Positions 56,191 to 64,000 are shown, counted from the first letter of the stretch. The stretch: 64,000 bases of DNA from Streptomyces longispororuber (GCF_024448165.1 NZ_JAMOLN010000005.1:40604-104603); one strand, 5' to 3'. Notes: a model not told the origin generated them from the letters alone. Translations and numbers: made by a program.

Positions 56191-56207
56191 CTAAGCAAGC
56201 GCTTTGA
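56191..56207. promoter_or_regulatory. CTAAGCAAGCGCTTTGA element upstream of etfBA
   Basis: Contains AAGCGCTT flanked by partial symmetry (CAAGCGCTTTG). Elements of this shape occur before acyl-CoA metabolism genes in actinomycetes as TetR-type operators; this is from recall and unverified. Confidence 0.35.
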
Positions 56208-56252
56208 ACTGTGACCTTGCCAACGCTCCGTAACCGCCCCGCACAGGAACTC

Positions 56253-56759
56253 TCAGTCGCGCAGAGCGTTGAAGCGCCCCTGGTGGTAGAGCAGCGGACG
56301 CCCCGCTCCCGCCGGGTCCCCGCAGACCGCCTCCGCGAGCACGATCCGGTGGTCCCCCGCGGGCACCCGGGCGATGACCCGGCAGACGAGCCAGGCCAGC
56401 ACGCCGTCGAGGACCGGGACACCCTGGGGACCTTCGAACCAGCCGGTCGACGCGCCGAACCGGTCGGCGCCGCTGCGGGCGAAGGTGCCCGCGAGGTCGG
56501 CCTGGTGCTCGCCGAGTATGTGCACGCCGACGTGGTCGGCCTCGGCGACGGTGGGCCAGCTGGAGGCGTTCAGGCCGATGCCGAACGAGATGACGGGGGG
56601 CTCGGCGGAGACCGAGGTGAGGGAGGTGGCGGTGAAGCCCACGGGGGCGGCACCGGCGGCGGTGATCACCGCGACGCCGGCCGCGTGCTGCCGGAAGACC
56701 GAGCGGAGCAGGTCGGGGGTGGCGGGCAGGGCGGTGCGCAGATCGGGCGTGGCCGTCAT
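56253..56759 (-). CDS. flavin reductase family protein (FMN-binding split barrel)
   Basis: 168 residues, typical length. LLRSVFRQHAAGVAVITAAGAAPVGFTATSLTSVSAEPPVISFGIGLNASSW is the flavin-reductase signature with the TSLTSVS phosphate-binding loop. Later LVCRVIARVPAGDHRIVLAEAVCGD contains the GDH motif of the family. It provides reduced FMN or FAD to a monooxygenase. ATG 56759 follows AAGGA. Located between etfBA and a thioredoxin-like gene; no partner monooxygenase is visible. Confidence 0.9.
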   Translation of the reverse strand: MTATPDLRTALPATPDLLRSVFRQHAAGVAVITAAGAAPVGFTATSLTSVSAEPPVISFGIGLNASSWPTVAEADHVGVHILGEHQADLAGTFARSGADRFGASTGWFEGPQGVPVLDGVLAWLVCRVIARVPAGDHRIVLAEAVCGDPAGAGRPLLYHQGRFNALRD

Positions 56760-57013
56760 GGAGTTGTCCTTCTGCAGGAGGGTTCGAGCGGGATCCGTGG
56801 CTGCGTCAGGAGACGGGACAGCGGGCGCTCGAACAGCGCGCGAGATCCACATGGACTCGCTGGTAGAGAAGGAGTTCCGAGGGCATACGGTCAGACTGAC
56901 GATACGTGGCGCGTGCAGTCAAGTGCGTTCCGTCATGTGGGAGATGCGTCACCAGGCCCACCGGGCACCCTGACCCCACCGGACCCGCCGGGTCCGTCCC
57001 CCGTGGCACGGCG

Positions 57014-57334
57014 TCAGACCGCCTCGCCGAGCGCGGCGATCACATCGATCTTCCGGGGCTGCCCGGCGGCCCTGCGCACCTCGCGGCCGCGGGCATCGAG
57101 GACGAGGACGGTCGGGGTCTTGAGGACGCCCACCTCACGGACGAGATCGAGCCTCGCCTCGGCGTCGATCTCGACGTGCGAGACACCGGGGACCATGGCG
57201 GCGACCTCGTCGAGAACCCGCCGGGTGGCCCGGCAGGGCGCGCAGAAGGCGCTGGAGAACTGGACGAGCGTCGCCCGCTCCCCCAGTTCCTCGCCCAACT
57301 GCTCCGCGTCGAGCGCCACTTCACCCACGGTCAC
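57014..57334 (-). CDS. thioredoxin-like protein with CAPC active site
   Basis: 106 residues. The thioredoxin fold has the active site FSSAFCAPCRATRRVLDEVA, so the redox motif is CAPC rather than CGPC. The cis-Pro segment LKTPTVLVLD follows. GTG 57334 has GGAGGAG upstream and gives the standard length. The altered dipeptide should change redox potential; the substrate is unknown. It is oriented away from the acyltransferase gene. Confidence 0.87.
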   Translation of the reverse strand: MTVGEVALDAEQLGEELGERATLVQFSSAFCAPCRATRRVLDEVAAMVPGVSHVEIDAEARLDLVREVGVLKTPTVLVLDARGREVRRAAGQPRKIDVIAALGEAV

Positions 57335-57573
57335 CTGACTCCTCCTTCGTAGGCCGCATTCGATGCAGCACTCGAACGCGCGCGCTGATTCCCGATGACG
57401 TGACAAGGATCTCGCGCACGGCCGGAACCAGGACTGGTCACCCGGCCGTTCTTGGGGCACGATCTGCGCAAGCCGGAAAACCTACGGCTGCGTAACTTAC
57501 CGCCGGGAGCCCGCTCCTCCGGAAAGCCTCCGGAAGAGCTTCCCCACGGCACTAAGAAGGGTCCACCCCCTCC

Positions 57574-58302
57574 ATGGCAGAGCTCGTCTACCGTCCGGTC
57601 ATCGGCGCCGCGAAAACGATGTTCAAGGCGCTCGACCTGAAGATCGACTGCAAGGGCTCGGAGAACATTCCGCGCTCGGGCGGTGCCGTCCTGGTCAGCA
57701 ACCACATCAGCTACCTGGACTTCATCTTCGACGGCCTCGCCGCCCTGCCGCAGAAGCGCCTCGTCCGTTTCATGGCGAAGGAGTCGGTGTTCCGGCACAA
57801 GATCTCCGGCCCGCTGATGCGCAGCATGAAGCACATTCCGGTGGACCGTTCGCAGGGTGAGCACGCGTATCAGCACGCCCTCCAGTCCCTGCGCTCGGGC
57901 GAGATCGTCGGGGTCTTCCCCGAGGCGACGATCTCGGAGTCGTTCACGCTGAAGAGCTTCAAGACGGGCGCCGTGCGACTGGCCCAGGAGGCCGGGGTAC
58001 CGCTGATCCCGATGGCGCTGTGGGGCACGCAACGGGTGTGGACGAAGGGCCGTCCGCGCAACTTCAAGCGGCAGCACATCCCGATCACGATCCGGGTGGG
58101 CGAGGCCATGGAGGCGACGTCCGACCAGTACGCCGGGGCGATCACCCGCCGGCTGCGCGGCCGCGTGCAGGAACTCCTGGAGGCCGCTCAGCGCGCCTAC
58201 CCCGTGCGCCCCAAGGGTCCGGACGACACGTGGTGGATGCCGGCGCACCTGGGCGGCACGGCCCCGACCCCCGAAGAGGTCAAGGCCGCCGAGGCCGGCT
58301 GA
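57574..58302 (+). CDS. 1-acyl-glycerol-3-phosphate acyltransferase (PlsC family)
   Basis: 242 residues. Acyltransferase motif I is VSNHISYLDFIF (NHxxxxD, catalytic His/Asp, about 42-53), motif II around KHIPVDRSQG, and motif III GVFPEATISES (FPEATI instead of FPEGT). Membrane-associated enzyme of phospholipid synthesis, probably making phosphatidate; some actinobacterial homologues acylate mannosides or ornithine instead. ATG 57574 begins the usual N-terminal helix, with only a weak ribosome binding site. It ends one base before the convergent B3/B4 gene. Confidence 0.9.
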   Translation: MAELVYRPVIGAAKTMFKALDLKIDCKGSENIPRSGGAVLVSNHISYLDFIFDGLAALPQKRLVRFMAKESVFRHKISGPLMRSMKHIPVDRSQGEHAYQHALQSLRSGEIVGVFPEATISESFTLKSFKTGAVRLAQEAGVPLIPMALWGTQRVWTKGRPRNFKRQHIPITIRVGEAMEATSDQYAGAITRRLRGRVQELLEAAQRAYPVRPKGPDDTWWMPAHLGGTAPTPEEVKAAEAG

Positions 58303-58303
58303 G

Positions 58304-58990
58304 TCACTGCGCCGGGTGGACGGTGATGCGGGCGCCCGGGCTGAACTTCTCGAGGAGTTCGGCCAGTTCGGCGCCCGCCGCCGCCAGTCCGGCGTGCTCG
58401 CCCATGCCCTCCAGGAGGAACAGGGCGTTCACCGACGTGTCGTCGAGGCAGGTGCGCGGGCCCTGTCGCCAGTTCCAGCGGCGGCAGGTGACGCCCTCGT
58501 CGTCGCACCAGACGACCTCGCCCGCCTCGGGGTGGTCCACGACCTGCTCGCCCGAGGCGATGGTCACGAAGTCCTCGGTTCCGGTGGCCCGGACGAGCCT
58601 CATGCCGCCCTCGATGCGGTCGAGGTCCTCGCCGCCCACCGGGATCAGATGGGCGACGCTGATCGCGTTGTAGACGTCGACGAGCGTGTTGATGCGGGGC
58701 AGCCCCGCCTCGCTCAGCGCCCGCTTCGCCAGCGCCTCCGCGGAGTTCCTGGTCCGGTTCGGCTTGGCGCCGAACGCGGTGTAGGCCGCGCGCCAGGCAG
58801 CCATGTGCGGGTCCTCGTGCGGCGCGCGCCCGTCCAGACGCTCGGCGAGCCGCCGCGCCGCGTCGTCGAGCAGGGCCGACGTGGCGTCCGTGCTGGGCGT
58901 GTTGACGAGGTCGTACGCCTCGATGGCGATGTGGTGGAAGCCGGGCGCGAGTGCGTGGACGTCGTCGGAGACGGTGAGCCGGAGAGCCAT
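58304..58990 (-). CDS. B3/B4 tRNA-binding-domain protein
   Basis: 228 residues. It is a free-standing B3/B4 domain, as in phenylalanyl-tRNA synthetase beta chains: NRTRNSAEALAKRALSEAGLPRINTLVDVYNAISVAHLIPVGGEDLDRI is the core signature, followed by VWCDDEGVTCRRWNWRQG and a C-terminal TSVNALFLLEGMG. These proteins are thought to edit or bind aminoacyl-tRNA or a related ligand. ATG 58990 follows AAGGCAG. It lies 44 bases after the transglutaminase-like gene on the same strand; the two may be cotranscribed. Confidence 0.87.
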   Translation of the reverse strand: MALRLTVSDDVHALAPGFHHIAIEAYDLVNTPSTDATSALLDDAARRLAERLDGRAPHEDPHMAAWRAAYTAFGAKPNRTRNSAEALAKRALSEAGLPRINTLVDVYNAISVAHLIPVGGEDLDRIEGGMRLVRATGTEDFVTIASGEQVVDHPEAGEVVWCDDEGVTCRRWNWRQGPRTCLDDTSVNALFLLEGMGEHAGLAAAGAELAELLEKFSPGARITVHPAQ

Positions 58991-59034
58991 GTTCTGCCTT
59001 GTCGGAGGGGTCACTCGGGGAGTCGCTCGGCGAG

Positions 59035-59634
59035 TCACAGGGGGAGCGAGTCGGGGAGGTTCTCCCAGAGGTACGGGCGGTCCGGCGCGCTGCGCATGAC
59101 GTCGAGCACCACCAGATGTGGTACATCGAAGAGTACCGGATAGTCCACCTCATTGGACTCGGTGTCCGGTACCCAGGCCAGCCGCTCCCCGTCGAGCGAG
59201 AACTGGGCGTCGACCCCCGGCTTGTTCCCCCGGCAGTCCTGCCGGTGCCACGCTCCGTGGAAGCGCACGGCGACCAGGCCGTGGACGCACCAGCCCGTGC
59301 CCGCGTCATAGGCGAGCCGCTGGTAGCAGAGGGCGGTCGGGATGTCCTCGGCCCGCAGCAGCGCGGTCAGGGCGTGCGCTTTCGCGTGACAGATGCCGGT
59401 GCCCTGCTCCAGGACGTCGGAGGCCCGCCAGGTGACGCGCAGGTCTCCGCTGTCGGCGGAGTGCGGGATGGTGTCGCGGACGAACTCATAGGCGGCCCGA
59501 GCGTATGCATATGAATCGACGGCGCCCTTCGCGAGCCGCGCGGCCGTCTCCCGCACGCGCGGATGGTGATGGTCGATGACGTCGTCGGCCGCCAAGTAGG
59601 CGGAGAGATCAGGGGTGTTCTGGATCAGCTGCAT
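59035..59634 (-). CDS. transglutaminase-like cysteine protease family protein
   Basis: 199 residues. The catalytic triad is visible: Cys in EQGTGICHAKAHALTALLRA, His in GWCVHGLVAVRF, and Asp in WHRQDCRGNK. Family members act as proteases, amidases or peptide N-glycanase-like enzymes. It has no signal peptide. A canonical promoter (-35 TTGACG, 18 bp, -10 TATGCT) ends eight bases before the ATG, so the mRNA is probably leaderless, and that promoter lies inside a 56-bp dyad (59645-59700). Confidence 0.88.
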   Translation of the reverse strand: MQLIQNTPDLSAYLAADDVIDHHHPRVRETAARLAKGAVDSYAYARAAYEFVRDTIPHSADSGDLRVTWRASDVLEQGTGICHAKAHALTALLRAEDIPTALCYQRLAYDAGTGWCVHGLVAVRFHGAWHRQDCRGNKPGVDAQFSLDGERLAWVPDTESNEVDYPVLFDVPHLVVLDVMRSAPDRPYLWENLPDSLPL

Positions 59635-59642
59635 GGCACGCG

Positions 59643-59672
59643 AGCATAGGAATGCGACCGACCGCGCGTCAA
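59643..59672 (-). promoter_or_regulatory. leaderless promoter of the transglutaminase-like gene
   Basis: Leftward TTGACG (59667-59672) and TATGCT (59643-59648) with an 18-bp spacer; the ATG is eight bases beyond the -10 box. Confidence 0.65.
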
Positions 59673-59700
59673 TGACTTTACGGTCGATCGCATACCTATG
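59645..59700. promoter_or_regulatory. large dyad over the transglutaminase promoter
   Basis: 20-bp arms (59645-59664 and 59681-59700) match at 18 of 20 positions around a 16-base spacer that contains the -35 box. It is likely a repressor or activator site rather than a terminator, though it also lies just after the threonine-aldolase stop codon. Confidence 0.6.
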
Positions 59701-59720
59701 CAGGATTCTGGAGTTCCCGG

Positions 59721-60791
59721 CTAGCGCGCCATCTCTTCCTTGAGGGCGGCGACGAAGCCGTCGACGTCCTCCGCACGGGTGTCGAAGGCGCACATCCAGC
59801 GGACGTCGCCGGCCGACTCGTCCCAGAAGTAGAAGCGGAACCGCTTCATCAGACGCTCGGACACGTCGTGCGGGAGACGGGCGAACACGCCGTTGGCCTG
59901 CACCGGATAGAGGATCTCCACGCCGTCGACGGCGCGCACGCCCTCGGCGAGGCGCTGGGCCATCTCGTTGGCGTGCCGGGCGTTGCGCAGCCACAGGTCC
60001 TTGGCGAGCAGCGCCTCCAGCTGCACGGACACGAACCGCATCTTGGAGGCGAGCTGCATGGACAGCTTGCGCAGGTGCTTCATGTGGCGCACGGCGTCCT
60101 GGTTGAGGACGACGACGGCCTCGCCGAACAGCGCGCCGTTCTTCGTGCCGCCGAGCGACAGGATGTCGACGCCGACCGCGTTCGTGAACGTCCGCATCGG
60201 GACGTCGAGGGACGCGGCCGCGTTCGATATCCGCGAACCGTCCAGGTGCACGACCATGTTGCGCTCGTGGGCGTGGTCGCAGATCGCCCGGATCTCGTCG
60301 GGCGTGTACAGCGTGCCCAGTTCGGTGGACTGCGTGATCGACACGACCTGCGGCATCGCCCGGTGCTCGTCGTCCCAGCCGAACGCCTGCCGGTCGATGA
60401 GCTCGGGGGTGAGCTTGCCGTCGGGCGTGGGGACGGTGAGCAGCTTGAGGCCGCCCATCCGCTCCGGTGCGCCGCCCTCGTCCACGTTGATGTGCGCGGA
60501 CTCGGCGCAGATCACCGCGCCCCAGCGGTCGGTGACCGCCTGGAGCGCCACGACGTTGGCACCCGTGCCGTTGAAGACCGGGAACGCCTCGGCGGTCGGG
60601 CCGAAGTGGCTGCGGATGATCTGCTGGAGGTGGTCCGTGTAGTCGTCCTCGCCGTAGGCGACCTGGTGCCCGCCGTTGGCGAGGGCGAGGGCCGCCATCA
60701 CCTCGGGGTGGGCGCCCGCGTAGTTGTCGCTGGCGAAGCCCCTGATCGTGGGGTCGTGGTGCCTGCGGGCGTCGGTCCTGGGAGGGTTCAC
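59721..60791 (-). CDS. threonine aldolase-family PLP enzyme
   Basis: 356 residues of the beta-eliminating lyase/low-specificity threonine aldolase fold. FASDNYAGAHPEVMAAL is the N-terminal signature, FNGTGANVVALQAV the phosphate region, MVVHLDGSRISNA the PLP ring Asp, and ILSLGGTKNGALFGEA carries the PLP-binding Lys. It cleaves L-threonine or allo-threonine (or another beta-hydroxy amino acid) to glycine and an aldehyde. GTG 60791 overlaps the stop codon of the SDR gene (GTGA), so translation is coupled. Last gene of the DUF6421-SDR-aldolase operon. Confidence 0.9.
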   Translation of the reverse strand: MNPPRTDARRHHDPTIRGFASDNYAGAHPEVMAALALANGGHQVAYGEDDYTDHLQQIIRSHFGPTAEAFPVFNGTGANVVALQAVTDRWGAVICAESAHINVDEGGAPERMGGLKLLTVPTPDGKLTPELIDRQAFGWDDEHRAMPQVVSITQSTELGTLYTPDEIRAICDHAHERNMVVHLDGSRISNAAASLDVPMRTFTNAVGVDILSLGGTKNGALFGEAVVVLNQDAVRHMKHLRKLSMQLASKMRFVSVQLEALLAKDLWLRNARHANEMAQRLAEGVRAVDGVEILYPVQANGVFARLPHDVSERLMKRFRFYFWDESAGDVRWMCAFDTRAEDVDGFVAALKEEMAR

Positions 60792-61552
60792 GGCTTCTCG
60801 GTCAGCCACAGGCGGGTCCCGTTCACTTCGGCGGCGGGCCGGTTCCAGACGCCGGCGATGGCCTCGGCCAGCTCCTTGACGTCCGTGAAGCCCGCGAACT
60901 TCGCGTTGGGGCGCTCCGCGCGCATCGCGTCGTGCACCAGCGCCTTGACCACCAGGATCGCAGCCGCCTGCTGCGGTCCGGCGTCGCCCCCCGCCTTGCG
61001 GAACGCGTCGCCGAGGGCGAGCGTCCACGCCTCGGCGGCGGCCTTCGACGCGGCGTACGCGGCGTTGCCCGCGGTCGGCTTGCTGGCGCCCGCGGCGCTG
61101 ATCAGCAGGTAGCGGCCGCGGTCGGAGCGGCCGAGGCCCTCCTGGAAGGCGAGCGAGGTGTGCTGCACGGTACGGATCAGGAGCTTTTCCAGCAGCTCCC
61201 AGTCCGCGAGGTCGGTCTCGGCGAAGCTCGCGCTGCCGCGCCAGCCGCCGACGAGGTGGACGACCCCGTCGACCCGGCCGAAGTCCTTCTCCACCCGGCC
61301 CGCCCAGTCACGGGTGGCCTGCAGGTCGAGCAGGTCGACGGTGTCACCGATGACCGTGGCGCCGCCGTGCGCGTAGCGCGCCTCGTCGACGGCGGCGGCG
61401 AGCCGCTCGGCGTCCGCGTCGGCGCCGACGACGGTGGCACCGGCCTCCGCGAGCCGCTTCAGCGTGGCGCGGCCGGCCGGGCCCGCCGCTCCGGCGACCG
61501 CGATCACGGCACCGCTCAGCGAGTCCCTGGTGACTTCGGTGGTGTCGGTCAT
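60788..61552 (-). CDS. short-chain dehydrogenase/reductase (SDR) family protein
   Basis: 254 residues. Cofactor motif VIAVAGAAGPAGRATLKRL (GxxGxxG-like), VHLVGGWRGS in place of NNAG, catalytic Ser in LLISAAGASKP and YAASK (Tyr-Lys). The Asp in ATVVGADADAERL suggests NAD preference. ATG 61552 has AGGAGG upstream; GTG 61582 would overlap the previous gene by 4 bases. It lies between the DUF6421 and threonine-aldolase genes with coupling to the latter. Possibly a reductase for the aldehyde or keto product of the pathway; the substrate is unknown. Confidence 0.88.
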   Translation of the reverse strand: MTDTTEVTRDSLSGAVIAVAGAAGPAGRATLKRLAEAGATVVGADADAERLAAAVDEARYAHGGATVIGDTVDLLDLQATRDWAGRVEKDFGRVDGVVHLVGGWRGSASFAETDLADWELLEKLLIRTVQHTSLAFQEGLGRSDRGRYLLISAAGASKPTAGNAAYAASKAAAEAWTLALGDAFRKAGGDAGPQQAAAILVVKALVHDAMRAERPNAKFAGFTDVKELAEAIAGVWNRPAAEVNGTRLWLTEKP

Positions 61553-61578
61553 GACAGTCGCCTCCTGTACGGGGTTGC

Positions 61579-62988
61579 TCACGCGGCCACCCGCTCGGCG
61601 TCCACCGCGGTGATGCCCTTCGTCGAGGCGATCACGTTCTTCAGCTTCTTCGAAAGGGCCTCATAGAACATGCTCAGCGGAAACTCGTCCGGAAGCACGT
61701 CGTCCACCAGTTTGCGCGGCGGCTGCGACACGTCGAGGGCGTCGGGGCCCTTGGCCCAGCGGGACCCGGGGTGCGGGGCGAGGTAGGTCGACACCAGGTC
61801 GTACGCGGCGAACCAGTGCACCAGCTTCGGGCGGTCGATGCCGTCCCGGTACAGGGTCTCGATCTCGGCGCACAGCTGGTTCGTCACCTCGGGGGCGCGC
61901 TGCCAGTCGATGTGCAGCTTGTTGTCCGTCCAGCGGACGACGTCGTGCTTGTGCAGGTACGCGAAGAGCAGCTGACCGCCGAGCCCGTCGTAGTTGCGCA
62001 CGCGCTCACCGGTGACCGGGAAGCGGAACATCCGGTCGAAGAGCACGGCGTACTGCACGTCGCGGCCCTGCGGGAAGCCGTCGGCCTCCAGCTTCACGGC
62101 CTCCTTGAAGGCGGTGAGGTCGCAGCGCAGCTCCTCCAGGCCGTACATCCAGAACGGCTGGCGCTGCTTGATCATGAACGGGTCGAAGGGCAGGTCGCCG
62201 TGGCTGTGCGTGCGGTCGTGAACCATGTCCCACAGCACGAACGCCTGCTGGCAGCGGTCCTGGTCGCCGACCATCTCCTTGATGTCCTCGGGCAGTTCGA
62301 GCCCGAGGATGTCGACGGCGGCCTCGGTGACCCGGCGGAAACGGGCCGCCTCGCGGTCGCAGAAGATGCCGCCCCAGGAGAACCGCTCGGGCGCCTCGCG
62401 CACGGCGATCGTCTCAGGGAAGAGCACCGCCGAGTTCGTGTCGTACCCGGAGGTGAAGTCCTCGAAGGTGATGCCGCAGAACAGCGGGTTGTCGTAGCGA
62501 GTGGCCTCCAGCTCGGCGAGCCAGTCGGGCCACACCATGCGCAGCACCACGGCTTCGAGGTTGCGGTCCGGGTTGCCGTTCTGCGTGTACATCGGGAACA
62601 GCACCAGGTGCTGGAGCCCGTCACGGCGCTGGGCGGCCGGCTGGAAGGCCAGCAGCGAGTCCAGGAAGTCGGGGACCACGAAGCCCCCGTCGGCCCAGCC
62701 GCGCAGGTCCCGGACGAGCGCCTCGTGGTAAGCGGCGTCGTGCGGCAGCAGCGGAGCGAGCTCCTCCACAGCGGACACCACGCGGTCCACGGCCCGCTCG
62801 ACCGTGGATATCGCGGGGGCGCCCTCGGCGTCGAAGTCGATGGACCCGTCCTTCTCCTGCCAGGTCCTGATCTCCTCCACGGCGTCCTTGAGCACGGGCC
62901 ACGCCGGGTGCTCCACCACCCTGTCGCCAGCCACCTGGGCCGAAGGAACGATCCCCTCCACACCCGCCTGCACAAGAATTTCCGTCAT
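61579..62988 (-). CDS. DUF6421 family protein
   Basis: 469 residues, soluble. Distinctive stretches: HLVLFPMYTQNGNPDRNLEAVVLRMVWPDWLAELE, YDNPLFCGITFEDFTSGYDTNSAVLFPET, LWDMVHDRTHSHGDLPFDPFMIKQRQPFWMYGLEELRCDLTAF. The HDRTHSHGD and His/Asp-rich surroundings could be a metal site. I recall this family as DUF6421; no function is known. ATG 62988 follows GGAGG, and an upstream in-frame start at 63051 lies inside the promoter dyad, so is rejected. It is the first gene of a three-gene operon with an SDR and a threonine aldolase, suggesting a shared pathway. Confidence 0.8.
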   Translation of the reverse strand: MTEILVQAGVEGIVPSAQVAGDRVVEHPAWPVLKDAVEEIRTWQEKDGSIDFDAEGAPAISTVERAVDRVVSAVEELAPLLPHDAAYHEALVRDLRGWADGGFVVPDFLDSLLAFQPAAQRRDGLQHLVLFPMYTQNGNPDRNLEAVVLRMVWPDWLAELEATRYDNPLFCGITFEDFTSGYDTNSAVLFPETIAVREAPERFSWGGIFCDREAARFRRVTEAAVDILGLELPEDIKEMVGDQDRCQQAFVLWDMVHDRTHSHGDLPFDPFMIKQRQPFWMYGLEELRCDLTAFKEAVKLEADGFPQGRDVQYAVLFDRMFRFPVTGERVRNYDGLGGQLLFAYLHKHDVVRWTDNKLHIDWQRAPEVTNQLCAEIETLYRDGIDRPKLVHWFAAYDLVSTYLAPHPGSRWAKGPDALDVSQPPRKLVDDVLPDEFPLSMFYEALSKKLKNVIASTKGITAVDAERVAA

Positions 62989-63003
62989 GTCCCATCCTCC
63001 ACG

Positions 63004-63046
63004 GGAGAACCTCGCGTATGGACACCGTATGCATGCGAGGTTCTCC
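63004..63046. promoter_or_regulatory. 12-bp-arm dyad spanning the DUF6421 operon promoter
   Basis: GGAGAACCTCGC (63004-63015) and GCGAGGTTCTCC (63035-63046) are perfect arms with a 19-base spacer. Leftward -35 TTGTGG (63048-63053) and -10 TACGGT (63024-63029) have an 18-bp spacer, so the distal arm fills the promoter spacer and the proximal arm overlies the start of transcription. A strong repressor-site candidate. Confidence 0.65.
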
Positions 63047-63069
63047 GCCACAAGGGGAGACTCCGAAAA

Positions 63070-64000
63070 TTATCCTGCGCGACCCCCGGTATCACCGTCG
63101 TTTTTCCTGTCTCGCACGGCTGAAACGATGACCTGGGCCACATCGGCCCGTGCCCGGCGGGCGTCGTCGAGGAGCTCGGGAAAACCGAAGAAGCCGTGGA
63201 ACATGCGCGGGAAGCGGCTCTCGGTGACCTCCGTCCCCGCGTCGCGGAGCGCCTTCGCATAGGCCCGGCCCTCGTCGCACAGCGGGTCGCAGCCGGCGGT
63301 GACGACGTGGGCGGGCGGCAGTCCGGTGAGGTCGTCGGCGAGGAGCGGGGAGACGTGCGGGTGGGCGGGGTCGCCGTCGGGCCCGAGGTACTGCTCGCGG
63401 AACCAGACGCAGGCCGCGGCGGTGAGGAAGTAGCCGGCGGCGTTGGCGCCGAAGGAGGCGGAGGTCTGGCGGGCGTCGGTCACGGGATAGACGAGGACCT
63501 GCCGGGCGATGCGCGGGCCGCCCCGGTCGCGGGCGAGGAGCGCCACGACCGCGGCGAGGTTCCCGCCGGCGCTGTCCCCCGCCACGGTCAACGCCTCCGC
63601 GTCCGCGCCCAGTTGCGCCGCGTGGCCGGCGACCCAGCACAGCGCGGCGTACGCGTCCTCCACTGCGGCCGGGAAGGGGGCCTCTGGGGCGAGCCGGTAG
63701 TCGACGGAGACCACGACGGCGTCGGCGTCGCGGCACAGTCCGCGGGCGGTGGCGTCATGACTGTCGAGCCCGCACAGCACCCAGCCGCCGCCGTGGAAGA
63801 ACACGACGACGGGGCGCGCCGTGGCGGTGCCCTCCGGGGCGTCCGGGACGTAGATCCGCACGGGTATCTCCGGCGCGCCCGGCGGGCCGGGTATCCGCCG
63901 GTCCTCTACGTGTCCTACGGCGGGTACGGGCAGCGGGGAGGTGGGCACTGCCGCGAGGATCCGGCGGGCTTCGGCGGCGTCGGTGATCGCGCCGCCCACG
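63070..64000 (-). CDS. alpha/beta hydrolase, HSL-family esterase (N-terminus cut by window edge)
   Basis: At least 310 residues; the gene runs leftward and begins at or beyond the right edge. Oxyanion motif VVVFFHGGGWVLCG, the nucleophile Ser in AGDSAGGNLAAV, Asp in HVVTAGCDPLCDEG and His in MFHGFFGF complete the hormone-sensitive-lipase family triad. It hydrolyses short acyl esters. The visible start lacks the usual N-terminal ~15 residues, so the true start is probably outside. Ends 24 bases before the dyad of the DUF6421 operon. Confidence 0.9.
   Translation of the reverse strand, partial: VGGAITDAAEARRILAAVPTSPLPVPAVGHVEDRRIPGPPGAPEIPVRIYVPDAPEGTATARPVVVFFHGGGWVLCGLDSHDATARGLCRDADAVVVSVDYRLAPEAPFPAAVEDAYAALCWVAGHAAQLGADAEALTVAGDSAGGNLAAVVALLARDRGGPRIARQVLVYPVTDARQTSASFGANAAGYFLTAAACVWFREQYLGPDGDPAHPHVSPLLADDLTGLPPAHVVTAGCDPLCDEGRAYAKALRDAGTEVTESRFPRMFHGFFGFPELLDDARRARADVAQVIVSAVRDRKNDGDTGGRAG

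Noticed and set aside
56782..56834. GTTCGAGCG ... CGCTCGAAC, reminiscent of a tRNA T-arm
   Set aside because: No acceptor stem, anticodon arm or D arm can be formed around it; it is a plain 9-bp inverted repeat with a 35-base spacer upstream of the flavin reductase gene.

Overview
The window is chromosomal DNA of a high-GC actinomycete, almost certainly a Streptomyces. Evidence: strong G/C bias at third codon positions, GTG and TTG starts, leaderless promoters, a mycothiol-dependent enzyme family, an F420-type oxidoreductase family, and a dense mix of LacI, MarR, TetR, DeoR, LuxR and STAS regulators. I see no rRNA, tRNA, CRISPR array, prophage or intact insertion sequence. Sixty protein genes are supported; the first and last run off the window. 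Layout: 1-5.7 kb is a sugar-catabolic locus (ABC sugar-binding lipoprotein, LacI regulator, PfkB kinase, class II aldolase, SIS-domain sugar isomerase or deaminase, DeoR regulator), resembling an amino-sugar or tagatose-type route. 5.7-18.9 kb holds transporters, a two-component system, regulator/target pairs with visible operators (MarR-MFS, TetR-F420 oxidoreductase), a geranylgeranyl-reductase-like flavoprotein, an M20 dipeptidase, a metallo-beta-lactamase-fold hydrolase and two NUDIX proteins. 18.9-27.1 kb holds a phosphotransferase, a STAS protein, a secreted GH27 alpha-galactosidase, a methyltransferase, and a ROK kinase divergent from a LacI regulator. The stop codon of that LacI gene abuts a 200-bp MITE-like element (27131-27330). 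27.3-49.5 kb is the most distinctive block: BrkB-like membrane protein, DUF2252, diacylglycerol-kinase-like protein, two DUF7144-like membrane proteins, a small conserved protein, two LuxR-type regulators, DUF1269 and DUF6325 proteins, a large membrane protein, a GH63-like plus GH13 glycosidase operon, and a DUF7144-PPK2-P-type-ATPase-SulP operon divergent from an MFS exporter. Almost every promoter region in this block carries a 17-bp dyad TCACC-N7-GGTGA or a near match (eight sites). I infer a stress or dormancy-type regulon, probably run by one of the two resident LuxR proteins. 49.5-52.3 kb holds an RDD membrane protein overlapping a protein built from 34 uninterrupted nonapeptide repeats, plus two STAS proteins. 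52.7-64 kb is more housekeeping: DUF6986 lyase-like protein, etfBA, a flavin reductase, a thioredoxin-like protein, PlsC acyltransferase, a B3/B4-domain protein, a transglutaminase-like protein with a leaderless promoter inside a large dyad, a DUF6421-SDR-threonine-aldolase operon behind another strong dyad, and an HSL-family esterase cut by the right edge. Family assignments rest on motifs read by eye; operator assignments are inferences from symmetry and position.
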